Assembly (NCBI RefSeq): GCF_963924675.1
Contig: NC_089234.1
Location: forward strand, 56,787,682 to 56,851,681
Direction of reading: 5' to 3'
DNA length: 64,000 bases
DNA from: Phocoena phocoena
Taxonomy: Eukaryota; Chordata; Mammalia; Artiodactyla; Phocoenidae
The translations under genes were made by a program, and so were the position numbers. Below are positions 35,755-45,726 of the stretch, piece after piece (position 1 is the first letter of the stretch; each line of letters starts with the position of its first letter). Below the pieces are notes generated by a model. The model searched no databases. It was not told where the DNA came from and saw only the letters and a list, made by a program, of their open reading frames with translations.

Positions 35755-38700
35755 TTAGATTCTATATATATGTGTTAGCATACGGTATTTGTTTTTCTCT
35801 TTCTGACTTACTTCACTATGTATGACAGACTCTAGGTTCATCCGTCTCACTACAAATGATTCAATTTCATTTCTTGTTATGGCTGAGTAAACTTCCATGG
35901 TATATATGTGCCACATCTTCTTTATCCATTCACCTGTCGATGGACACTTAAGTTGCTTCCATGTCCTGGCTATTGTAAATAGAGCTGCAATGAATAATGT
36001 GGTCCATGACTCTTTCTGAATTACGGTTTTCTCAGTGTATATGCCCAGTAGTGGGATTGCTGGGTCGTATGGTAGTTCTATTTTTAGTTTTTTAAGGAAC
36101 CTCCATACTGTTCTCCATAATGGCTATATCAACTTACATTCCCACCAACAGTGCAAGAGGGTTCCCTTTCCTCCACACCCTCTCCAGCATTTATTGTTTG
36201 TAGATTTTTTTGATGACGGCCATTCTGACTGGTGTGAGATGATACCTCACTGTAGTTTTGATTTGCATTTCTCTAATGATTAGTGATGTTGAGCACCCTT
36301 TCATGTGTTTGTTGGCAATGTGTAGATCTTCTTTGGAGAAATGTCTGTTTAGGTCTTCTGCCCATTTTTGGATTGGGTTGTTTGTTTTTTTGATATTGAG
36401 CTGCATGAGCCGCAGCTCTCTATATTTTGGAGATGAATCCTTTGTCAGTTGCTTCATTTGCAAATATTTTCTCCCATTCTGAGGGTTGTCTTTTCGTCTT
36501 GTTTATGTTTTCCTTTGCTGTGCAAAAGCTTTTCAGTGTCATTTGGTCCCATTTGTTTATTTTTGTTTTTATTTCCATTTCTCTAGGAGGTGGGTCAAAA
36601 AGGATCTTGCTGTGATTTATGTCATAGAGTGTTCTGCCTATGTTTTCCTCTAAGAGTTTGATAGTGCCTGGCCTTACATTTAGGTCTTTAATCCATTTTG
36701 AGTTTATTTTTGTGTATGGTGTTAGGGAGTGTTCTAATTTCTTTCTTTTACATGTAGCTGTCCAGTTTTCCCAGCACCACTTATTGAAGAGGCTGTCTTT
36801 TCTCCATTGTATATTCTTGCCTCCTTTATCAAAATTAAGGTAACCATATGTGTATGGGTTTATCTCTGGGCTTTCTATCCAGTTCCATTGATCTATATTT
36901 CTGTTTTTGTGCCAGTACCATACTGTCTTGATTACTGTAGCTCTGTAGTATACTATGGAGTCTGGGAGCCTGATTCCTCCAGCTCCGTTTTTCGTTCTCA
37001 AGATTGCTTTGGCTATTCGGGGTCTTTTGTGTTTCCATACAAATTGTGAAATTTTCGGTTCTAGTTCTATGAAAAATGCCAGTGGTAGTTTGCTAGGGAT
37101 TGCACTGAATCTGTAGATTGCTTTGGGTAGTATAGTCATTTTCACAATGTTGATTCTTCCAATCCAAGAACATGGTATATCTCTCCATCTGTTTGTATCA
37201 TCTTTAATTTCTTTCATCAGTGTCTTGTAGTTTTCTGCATACAGGTCTTTTGTCTCCATAGGTAGGTTTATTCCTAGGTATTTTATTCTTTTTGTTGCAA
37301 TGGTAAATATGAGTGTTTCCTTCATTTCTCTTTCAGATTTTTCATCATTAGTGTATAGGAATGCAAGAGATTTCTGTGCATTAATTTTGTATCCCGCTGC
37401 TTTACCAGCTTCATTGATTAGCTCTAGTAGTTTTCTGGTAGCATCTTTAGGATTCTCTATGTATAGTATCATGTCATCTGCAAACAGTGACACCTTTACT
37501 TCTTCTTTTCTGATTTGGATTACTTTTATTTCTTTTTCTTCTCTGATTGCTGTGGCTAAGACTTCCAAAACTATGTTGAATAACAGTGGTGAGAGTGGGC
37601 AACCTTGTCCTGTTCCTGATCTTAGAGGAAATGGTTTCAGTTTTTCACCATTGAGAATGATGTTGGCTGTGGGTTTGCCATATATGGCCTTTATTATGTT
37701 GAGGTAAGTTCCCTCTATGCCTAGTTTCTTGAGGGTTTTTATCATAAACGGGTGTTGAATTATGTCAAAAGCTTTTTCTGTATCTATTGAGATGATCGTA
37801 TGGTTCTTCTCCTTCAATTTGTTAATATGTTGTATCACATTGATTGATTTGCGTATATTGAAGAATCCTTGCATTCTTGGGATAAACCCCACTTGATCAT
37901 GTTTTGTGATCCTTTTAATGTGCTGTTGGATTCTGTTTGCTAGTATTTTTTGAGGATTTCTGCATCTATGTTCATCAGTGATATTGGCCTGTAGTTTTCT
38001 TTCTTTGTGACATCTTTGTCTGGTTTTGGTATCAGGGAGATGGTGGCCTCGTAGAATGAGTTTAGGAGTGTTCCTCCCTCTGCTATATGTTGGAAGAGTT
38101 TGAGAAGAATAGATGTTAGCTCTTCTCTAAATGTTTCATACACTTCTCCTGTGAAGTCATCTGGTCTTGGGCTTTTGTTTGCTGGATGATTTTTAATCAC
38201 AGTCTGAATTTCAGTGCTTGTATTGGTCTGTTTATATTTTCTATTTCTTCCTGCTTCAGTCTCGGAAGGTTGTGCTTTTCTAAGAATTTGTCCATTTCTT
38301 CTAGGTTGTCCATTTTATTGGCATGTAGTTGCTTGTAGTAATTCCTCAAGAGCCTCTGTATTTCTGTAGTGTCAGTTGTTACTTCTCCTTTTTCATTTCT
38401 AATTCTATTGATTTGAGTCTTCTCCCTTTTTTCCTTGATGAGTGTGGCTAATGGTTTAGAAATTTTTGTTTATCTTCTCAAAGAACCAGCTTTTAGTTTT
38501 ATTGATCTTTGCTATCGTTTCCTTCATTTCTTTTTCCTTTATTTCTGATCTGATCTTTATGATTTCTTTCCTTCTGCTAACTTTGGGGTTTTTTTTGTTC
38601 TTCTTTCTCCAGTTGCTTTAGGTGTAAGATTAGGTTGTTTATTTGAGATGTTTCTTGTTTCTTGAAGTAGGCTTGTATAGCTATAAACTTCCCTCTTAGA

Positions 38701-39567
38701 ACTGCTTTTGCTCCCATAGGTTTTGGGTTTACGTGTTTTCACTGTCATTTGTTTCTAGGTATTTTTTTGATTCCCACTTTGATTTCTTCAGTGATCTCTT
38801 GGTTATTTACTAGTGTATTGTTTAGCCTCCATGACTTTGCATTTTGTACAGATTTTTTCCTGTTATTGATATGTAGTCTCATAGCATTGTGGTTGGAAAA
38901 GATACTTGATATGATTTCAATTTTCTTAAATTTACCAAGGCTTGATTTGTGACCCAAGATATGATCTATCCTGGAGAATGTTCCATGAGCACTTGAGAAG
39001 AATGTGTATTCTGTTGTTTTTGGATGGAATGTCCTATAAATATCAATAAGTCCATCTTGTTTAATGTATCATTTAAAGCTTGTGTGTCCTTCTTTATTTT
39101 CATTTTGGATGATCTGTCCATTGGTGAAAGTGGGGTGTTAAAGTCCCCTACTATGATTGTGTTACTGCCGATTTCCCGTTTTATGGCTGTTAGCATTTGC
39201 CTTAAGTATTGAGGTGTTCCTGTGTTGGGTGCATAAATATTTACAATTGTTATATCTTCTTCTTGGATTGATCCCTTGATCATTATGTAGTGTCCTTCTT
39301 TGTCTCTTGGAATAGTCTTTAAAGTCTATTTTGCCTGATATGAGAATTGCTCCTCCAGGTTTCTTTTGATTTCTGTTTGCATGGAATATCTTTTTCCATC
39401 CCCTCACTTTCAGTCTGTATGTGTCCCTAGGTCTGAAGTGGGTCTCTTGTAGGCAGCATATATACGGGTCTTGTTTTTGTATCCATTCAGCCAGGCTATG
39501 TCTTTTGGTGGGAACATTAATCCATTTACATTTAGGCAATTATTGATATGTATGTTCCTATTACCAT
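35755..39567 (-). pseudogene. L1 ORF2 (endonuclease/reverse transcriptase), broken
   Basis: The span from a start codon at 39567 to a stop at 35755 is 3813 bp (about 1271 codons), close to the usual L1 ORF2 length. In order on the minus strand: endonuclease N-part (KRHSLAEWIQKQDPYICCLQETHF in 39162-39539), endonuclease core VGDFNTPLSPMDRSS (38966-39283), the linker, the polymerase start [14 protein letters not shown] (37940-38200), then a 490-codon open piece (36420-37892). That piece holds [14 protein letters not shown] (37575-37616) and the FADD active site (37473-37484), both intact. The C-terminal part follows to 35755. At least five frame changes or stops separate these pieces, so no complete enzyme could be made. 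ORF2p normally nicks target DNA and reverse-transcribes L1 RNA. Confidence 0.9.
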
Positions 39568-39579
39568 TTTCTTAATTGT

Positions 39580-39905
39580 TTTGGGTGTGTTATTGTAGGT
39601 CTTTTCCTTTTCTTGTGTTTCCTGCCTAGAGAAGTTCCTTTAGCATTTGTTGTAAAGCTGGTTTCGTTGTGCTGAATTCTCTTAGCTTTGCTAACCTGTA
39701 AAGGTTTTAATTTCCCTGTCGAATCTGAATGAGATCCTTGCTGGGTAAAGTAATCTTGGTTGTAGGTTTTTCCCTTTACCATATCACTTTAAATATGTCC
39801 TGCCACTCCCTTCTGGCTTGCAGAGTTTCTGCTGAAAGATCAGCTGTTAACCTTATGGGGATTCCCTTGTATGATATTTGTCGTTTTTCTGTGCTGCTTT
39901 TAAAT
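39580..39905 (-). pseudogene. L1 ORF1 C-terminal fragment
   Basis: The minus strand encodes ADLSAETLQARREWQDIF, then FSTTKPALQQMLKELL before the intergenic gap to ORF2. This is the characteristic C-terminal domain of the L1 ORF1 RNA-binding protein. The upstream part of ORF1 and the 5'UTR are missing because of truncation at about 39917. Internal stops are present. Confidence 0.8.
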
Positions 39906-39917
39906 TTTTCCTTGTAT

Positions 39918-40025
39918 TATTTTACAGTTTTAATTCACATTTCCAAATGTCATTTTTTTTAGATAATCATTGAGCAATTTTTGTATATTTTGAAAATTCT
40001 TTGTTCAAAATAACCATGAAATGCA
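39918..40025 (-). mobile_element. Old L1 (L1M), right half of split element
   Basis: CAGTTTTAATTCACATTTCC, GATAATCATTGAGCAATTTT and GAAAATTCTTTGTTCAAAAT resume the L1M sequence interrupted at 35381 (tggttttaatttgcatttccctgat...tgagcatctttt). Together with 34880-35381 it is one older element. Confidence 0.65.
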
Positions 40026-40138
40026 GTGTGTGTATAGATTAGGTGAGATTCTACGGCTACAGAGAAAGACACTATGTACAGAGACATACAGGAGTCAATA
40101 CGTCTCTTATCTGTATCTGCTATTCACACTTACACTTA

Positions 40139-40355
40139 AAGCTACAGCCCATGGGCCAAGTCTGGCCTGCCACTTGCTTTAGTAAACATAGTTTTATTGG
40201 AACACAGCCATCCCTGTTTGGTTACTTATTGCCTACAAATACTGTCATGCTACGATGACAGACAGAGCTGAGTAGTCACGGCAAAGACCATCTGGCCTCC
40301 AAAGCCTAAAACACTTACTCTCTGGCCCTTTATAGCAAAAGTTTGCTGACCCATG
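40139..40355 (+). mobile_element. MER1-like hAT-Charlie element
   Basis: CTACAGCCCATGGGCCAAG, GTTTTATTGGAACACAGCC, GAGCTGAGTAGTCACGGC, AAAGCCTAAAACACTTAC and AAAGTTTGCTGACCCATG follow the complete MER1-type nonautonomous hAT element. Both ends are approximately present. Subfamily assignment is from memory. Confidence 0.85.
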
Positions 40356-40359
40356 ATTT

Positions 40360-40830
40360 AGAGCATCTCCACTGGCAGGCACAGACATCTCACATTCAAC
40401 ACGTTCCCTTGAATCTGTTCCTCCCAAATGCCATTCCTCAGAAGTGGCTCCACCTTCCACAAAAGTACTCAGGCCAAAAACCTGGGAGTCGTCTCATGCT
40501 CGTCCCTCCTACTCACCACTTAAAACCTGCCAGTGGATACCACCCTCGTACTCAAACTTCTCAGCACCATTCCTCTGAAGACTTCTTCTCTGTATCCACT
40601 GCCAGCCCTTCGTTCAAGCCTTACGTTGACTTACGCCACCCTCCACCTAATAACCAAGCACTTAGTGTCCCCCAGTTTCACAGCACTTGTAACACTTCGC
40701 TGCATTTTGTCTGCTATCTCCACCTAAATTATAAGTTTCTTAAGGACAGGGACCCGTGCCATTTCTGCACAAAGTACAGTGCCTTGGACAGCAAATCCTC
40801 CTTAGTCTCCCGTAGGCTGCCTAGTCCTTC
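40360..40830 (+). mobile_element. L2 LINE fragment
   Basis: AAACCTGGGAGTCGTCTCATG, CAGCACCATTCCTCTGAAG, TAAGTTTCTTAAGGACAGGG and CAGTGCCTTGGACAGC match successive L2 ORF2/3'-end motifs. The overlapping 164-codon ORF (40343-40837) is a by-product of this segment and does not look like a gene. Confidence 0.7.
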
Positions 40831-40972
40831 TCATTAACCACTGAGGGCCTGACATGATAAGACATTTGTGGCTGCCACACCACTAGCCAGCAGGGTTTGG
40901 AAATAGTCCCTACTCTCTTAAACCTCATGGCTGAGAGGACTCGCAAAAAGAGACTCCTGTTCAGTATCAATG

Positions 40973-41143
40973 CAGTGGTCCTCCAATTGCTATGTGTAGA
41001 GGAATCATCAGAGCTCATTAAAAATAACAGAAGCCAGGATATCACCCCAGGCTCACTGAATCAGAATCCCTGAAAGAAGGTGTTCAAGCATCTTTACCTT
41101 ATGGACGTTCCCTAGGAGATTCTTATGTAGACTTGAGAAGCAC
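40973..41143 (+). mobile_element. MER5A-like hAT-Charlie element
   Basis: CAGTGGTCCTCCAATTGC at the left, GAGGAATCATCAGAGCTC, CACTGAATCAGAATCCCTG and AGATTCTTATGTAGACTTGAG correspond to the MER5A-type nonautonomous DNA element (cagtggttctcaa...actgaatcagaa...gattctgatgcac). Confidence 0.8.
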
Positions 41144-42624
41144 ATATCTGTCTAATAAGGAGAGCTTCCTGTATACATTCCCTTAGTCCTACACCACCCT
41201 ACCACATTGTCTGTGATGGGTAGCTAACAATATATGGGACACACCCCACCTTTCTGCTAGGGTACCAGCGGCTCCCTAAGCTCCTCCACCCTCCTCCAGT
41301 AGCTCAGAAGAAGCCTGATTTGAGGAAATAATTAATTGTATCCTTTCCTCAGGGCTGAATTCTGGTTTTCATCGAAAGGGTTGCATTCCTGGTTAATGAC
41401 GGGGTCCAGCGCCTACAGTGAGCATTTTTACTGCTCAACACATCTAAAATCAAGAATCTCCTGTTATATCCTAGTACCACTCCCTTTTATGTACCATCCC
41501 TCCTAGTACCTGCCTGAGGGAAGAGGCATGCAAACATTTGTAACGTGTATATTATAAAATTGCTTATTTGAATTTTTACTGTCCTCTTCATTTCCATTTA
41601 ATATGTAAAAACAAATGTTAATAGGAGGGTTAGACCAATGAAATACCAATAAGATGCTGTTAGTATTTATTAGAGATTTTTCTTATTAGACTTAATTTTT
41701 TCCTAAATTACATGTGACCCATTATCATTATGTTTGGTGGATAATATAACAAAACAAAATTACCAGTCCATTTCACTCAAGGAGAAAATCTAAGGTTCCT
41801 TGGGTTTTATAATATCAAGCATAGCACAAATTTAAGGAATTTTTCCAGTGCTGCACTTGGAGATTTTTAGGGATCTATTTTCCTCAGAGGCATGTAAGTA
41901 CTAAAATTGCATTGGATTGCGTTTTGCTCTCAGCAGGTGAGAAAGTGCATAGTCAATGGGTTCTGTGCCATTCTTTATTTCCATTTTATGAGGTCACACA
42001 GAGGTATCTCTCAGGTGGTTGCTGAAGTTTACTAGAGACTCAGGAGCCATCTCCTGCTTTCTTTAAATGGCATTTATAATCTGTAACCAAACAGGTCATC
42101 TACGAAGCCACTGGCGCAGTACACCTAAACTCTGCTTGCGTTAGTTCAGGTTGCAGAGATCAGATCTTTTGCTATGAGATTCCAACAGGGGGGAAATTGC
42201 ATCACGTATCTAAACAATATTTACAGGACTGCAAACATCGAAACAAGGTCTAACATAAGTGCTGAAAATGAGAGAACACATGAATCAGTATATAGGGGAT
42301 AAAGACTTTCAGAATATGCAGGTCCATAATAACAAAAGGGCTATGCAAAGATCACACCAGTGATTGTGTTGCACCTTTATTTATCTGTACTAAAAGCACT
42401 ACATTCTGTAAATACAGTATCGCTCTGCTTTCTTTCAACTGGATATCTCCAATTAACCATCATTTTCATGCTTCACTAGTACTCTGATAATTGATGCTCA
42501 TCATTGCAGGATACCTGCAATACTGAAGAAGTCAGAAGTGCTTTCTTGAATCATCAAGAAACAGATTAAAATATATTCAGTGTAGTTATTCTCTTAAGTG
42601 TATTTTATTGGCGGGGGGCAGTAT
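41144..42624. other. No feature recognised
   Basis: About 1.5 kb, moderately AT-rich, without recognised genes or repeat families and with few ORFs. Confidence 0.5.
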
Positions 42625-42885
42625 GGAACAGAAGAAAAAACACAGGCTTCAGGGTCAGACCTGGTTTTCAATCTCATGAAGGACACTTATTTGCACTGGG
42701 ACATTGGGTAAACTACACAATATCTCTCTAAGCTTCAATTTCCTCATATATAAAATGGGGATAATATCCAGCTTTAGGAGATATTCCCATGATTAAATGA
42801 GACCACAAACACATGTAAAATACCAGCACAGTGCCTGGCTCTAAAGAAATCACTCAATAAATAGTAGCTCTTTTAATGCAGACAT
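42625..42885 (+). repeat. MIR SINE, nearly complete
   Basis: AACACAGGCTTCAGGGTCAG, TGGGTAAACTACACAATATC, AATTTCCTCATATATAAAATGG, GATTAAATGAGACCACAAAC and CAGCACAGTGCCTGGCTC run through the MIR consensus from its left to its right end. Confidence 0.88.
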
Positions 42886-43429
42886 CGCCCTTCCTATTCT
42901 CAGTAAATCAGTAAGCCATGCAAGATGCCTGGACCTCTTTAGTTTTTTCTCTACATCTCTTTATTTACCTGAAAATTTAATTCATATGAATAGCCCATTC
43001 CCCAACAGTGACAGAGTACAGATAGTTTAGTATGGATTCTCAACACTAGATTATTTACATTTGAAGAAAAGGGACATTGTCAAAGAAACTATTTCTTTAT
43101 CACTGGCCTTGGGGAAATGAAGTTTCAGTCTCCAAAATGCTTACAGATTACCCAAATTTTCTACCCTCTTTGGAATTTTATTATTACTACTGTTTTTATT
43201 ATTATATTTATTTTTTTATTATTTAGTTCATTATTTTACATGAGTAAAATATTAGCACATTTTCATAAAAATTCAGATACTGAAAAAGCTAGTCTTTCTG
43301 ATCTCCTACTCTTCCGCCACTCCGATTTGGATCTCCCCCAAATTGTAGAAGTAACTACTGTCAGGGGTTTTCTGTCCATCCTTCCAAAACTGCTTCTATG
43401 CATTTACACACATGTATGTGTTTGAGTGT
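42886..43429. other. No gene recognised; ATT-rich tract
   Basis: An AT-rich simple tract (TTATTATTA and similar) lies at 43177-43240. The 102-codon ORF at 43117-43425 spans that low-complexity stretch and has no known homologue. Confidence 0.5.
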
Positions 43430-44446
43430 ATGTGTGTGTGATTTTGTGCTTTTAAATACATAAATTCCATCATAGTGTACAAATGTTTTGTACGCACATT
43501 GATTTTTGCTCAAAAATATATCTTGGAGAGCATTCTGTTTTAGTACCTTATTTACCTTAATTTTTAAAAACACTCCTCACATGGGCTTCCCTGGTGGAAC
43601 AGCGGTTGAGAGTCTGCCTGCCGATGCAGGGGACACGGGTTCGTGCCCCGGTCCGGGAAGATCCCGCGTGCTGCGGAGCGGCTGGGCCCGTGAGCCATGG
43701 CCACTGAGCCTGCGCGTCCAGAGCCTGTGCTCCGCAACAGGAGAGGCCTCAACGGTGAGAGGCCCGCTTACCGCAAAAAAAATCCCCACTCCTCACAGTA
43801 TTCAGTATCATATTTACCATACTTCTACCATTCCATTTCTGATGGGAATATAATTTCTCTTGGTATTTTTTTACTACCAGAAAACCACTGCAATGAACAT
43901 CATTCTGCATACTTCCCCTAAGACATGTGTAACTGTTAGGTTAGAGGCTCTACAGATTCTATTTTAGTCTTTAAATTCAATTTATTTTTTGAATATAATT
44001 AAAAATTTTAAAGTAAATATATGTGTCTAGTGAACAGTCTGTCTCCCACCCGGTCTTCCCACGTTCCTCATCATGCCTCCCCGTCCACAGGGGGTCACTA
44101 CTGTCATCTGTCTTTCAGTCTTTTTACAAACATAGATTCTTATTATTCCACCTTTGATGCATAAATAGTACTATGCCTTGCATATTGCTGAGCACCTCAC
44201 TTTATGCTCTTAATGATAAATAACTGCACAGACTTGCATATAATTTTGCAAGGAGCTTCCTAATTCTTTTGACAGAGCTACATAATAGTCCATATTGGAC
44301 AAACCATAATTTATTTAACCATTTCTCAGTCGATAGATAGTTGGCTATTTTCAATGTTTAGATAGCACATCTACTCTACAATAAATACAACTGCATATAT
44401 TTCACTTAATCGTATGCAAGTATTTCTGGGCATGCCATTACTGACC
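43430..44446 (-). mobile_element. Old L1 (L1M) 3' sequences, interrupted by SINE
   Basis: Antisense L1M 3' motifs occur twice. The first set is CATAAATTCCATCATAGTG, ATATATCTTGGAGAGCATTC and, after the SINE, CACTGCAATGAACATCATTC (43798-43935). The second is TTGCAAGGAGCTTCCTAATTC, AACCATAATTTATTTAACC and CAGTCGATAGATAGTTGGC (44270-44350). Two overlapping L1M 3' ends probably lie side by side. The piece continues to the left border of the younger L1 at 44447. Confidence 0.7.
43571..43797 (+). mobile_element. CHR-type SINE with 11-bp TSD
   Basis: The body at 43583-43786 begins GGGCTTCCCTGGTGGAAC, contains the B box GGGTTCGTGCC and ends GTGAGAGGCCCGC plus a short A tail. Exact direct repeats CACTCCTCACA at 43571-43581 and 43787-43797. 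It inserted into the old L1. The near-consensus sequence suggests a relatively recent insertion. Confidence 0.93.
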
Positions 44447-45726
44447 TTTTTTTTTTTTTAACATCTTTATTGGAGTATAATTGCTTTACAGTGATGTGTT
44501 AGTTTCTGCTCCATAACAAAGTGAATTGGTTATACATATACATATGTTCCCATATCTCTTCCCTCTTGCGTCTCCCTCCCTCCCACCCTCCCTATCTCAC
44601 CCCTCTAGGTGGTCACAAACCACCGAGCTGATCTCCCTGTGCTATGTGGCTGCTTCCCACTAGCTATCTATTTTACGTTTGGTAGTGTATATATGTCCAT
44701 GCCACTCTCTCACTTTGTCACAGCTTACCCTTCCCCCTCCCCATATCCTCACGTCCATTCTCTAGTAGGTCTGTGTCTTTATTCCCGTCTTACCCCTAGG
44801 TTCTTCATGACCTTTTTTTTTTTCTTATATTCCATATATATGTGTTAGCATACGGTATTTGTTTTTCTCTTTCTGACTTACTTCACTCTGTATGACAGAC
44901 TCTAGGTCCATCCACCTCACTACAAATAGCTCAATTTCGTTTCTTTTTATGGCTGAGTAATATTCCACTGTATACATGTGCCGCATCTTCTTTATCCATT
45001 CATCTGTTGATGGACACTTAGGTTGCTTCCATGTCCTGGCTATTGTAAATAGAGCTGCAATGAACATTTTGGTACATGACTCTTTTTAAATTATGGTTTT
45101 CTCAGGGTATATGCCCAGTATATATTGCTGGGTTGCTGGGTCATATGGTAATTCTATTTTTAGTTTTTTAAGGAACCTCCATACTGTTCTCCATAGTGGC
45201 TGTATCAATTTACATTCCCACCAACAGTGCAAGCGTGTTCCCTTTTCTCCACACCCTCTCCAGCAGTTATTGTTTCTAGACTTTTTGATCATGGCCATTC
45301 TGACCGCTGTGAGATGATATCTCATTGTAGTTTTGATTTGCATTTCTCTGATGGTTAGTGATGTTGAGCATCCTTTCATGTGTTTGTTGGAAATCTGAAT
45401 ATCTTCTTTGGAGAAATGTCTATTTAGGTCTTCTGCCCATGTTTGGATTCGGTTGTTTGTTCTTTTGTCATTGAGCTGCATGAGCTGCTTGTAAATTTTG
45501 GAGATTAATTCTTTGTCAGTTGCTTCATTTGCAAATATTTTCTCCCATTCTGAGGGTTGTCTTTTGGTCTTGTTTATGGTTTCCTTTGCTGTGCAAAAGC
45601 TTTTAAGTTTCATTAGGTCCCATTTATTTATTTTTGTTTTCATTTCCATTTCTCTAGGAGGTGGGTCAAAAAGGATATTGCTGTGATTTATGTCATAGAG
45701 TGTTCTGCCTATGTTTTCCTCTAAGA
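44447..45726 (-). mobile_element. 5'-truncated L1, 1.3 kb
   Basis: The A tail (T-run 44447-44459), a 3'UTR and the C-terminal third of ORF2 on the minus strand, nearly colinear with 35382-36660. The match to that element stops at CCTCTAAG (45726). It is inserted into the old L1M. No clear target duplication was found, and the L1M sequence expected between the two flanks seems partly missing, suggesting a target-site deletion. Confidence 0.92.
44825..45726 (-). pseudogene. L1 ORF2 C-terminal fragment
   Basis: A 187-codon open piece (45086-45649) includes the Cys-rich motif [18 protein letters not shown] and the [16 protein letters not shown] stretch. A frameshift leads to the terminal piece 44825-45067 ending in MLTHIYGI. 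The endonuclease and polymerase domains are absent because of 5' truncation, so it is inert. Confidence 0.88.

Larger units (their letters stand above)
35382..39917 (-). mobile_element. L1 LINE, 4.5 kb, inserted in an older L1
   Basis: On the minus strand this holds an ORF1 C-terminal piece, a full-length ORF2 span with frame breaks, a 3'UTR and an A tail (the T-run at 35382-35391 on the plus strand). The element is 5'-truncated within ORF1. Imperfect direct repeats flank it: TATCTTACAGTGTG (35368-35381) and TATTTTACAGTTTT (39918-39931), 11 of 14 identical, the likely aged target duplication. The 3'UTR matches the cetartiodactyl type seen again at 44447. It is dead, with several frameshifts, and no 5'UTR promoter remains. 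Confidence 0.93.

Noticed and set aside
36420..37892. 490-codon ORF as an independent gene
   Set aside because: It is a central piece of L1 ORF2 inside a recognisable L1 with 3'UTR, A tail and upstream endonuclease fragments.
40343..40837. 164-codon plus ORF as a gene
   Set aside because: It overlaps a MER1-like element and an L2 LINE fragment.
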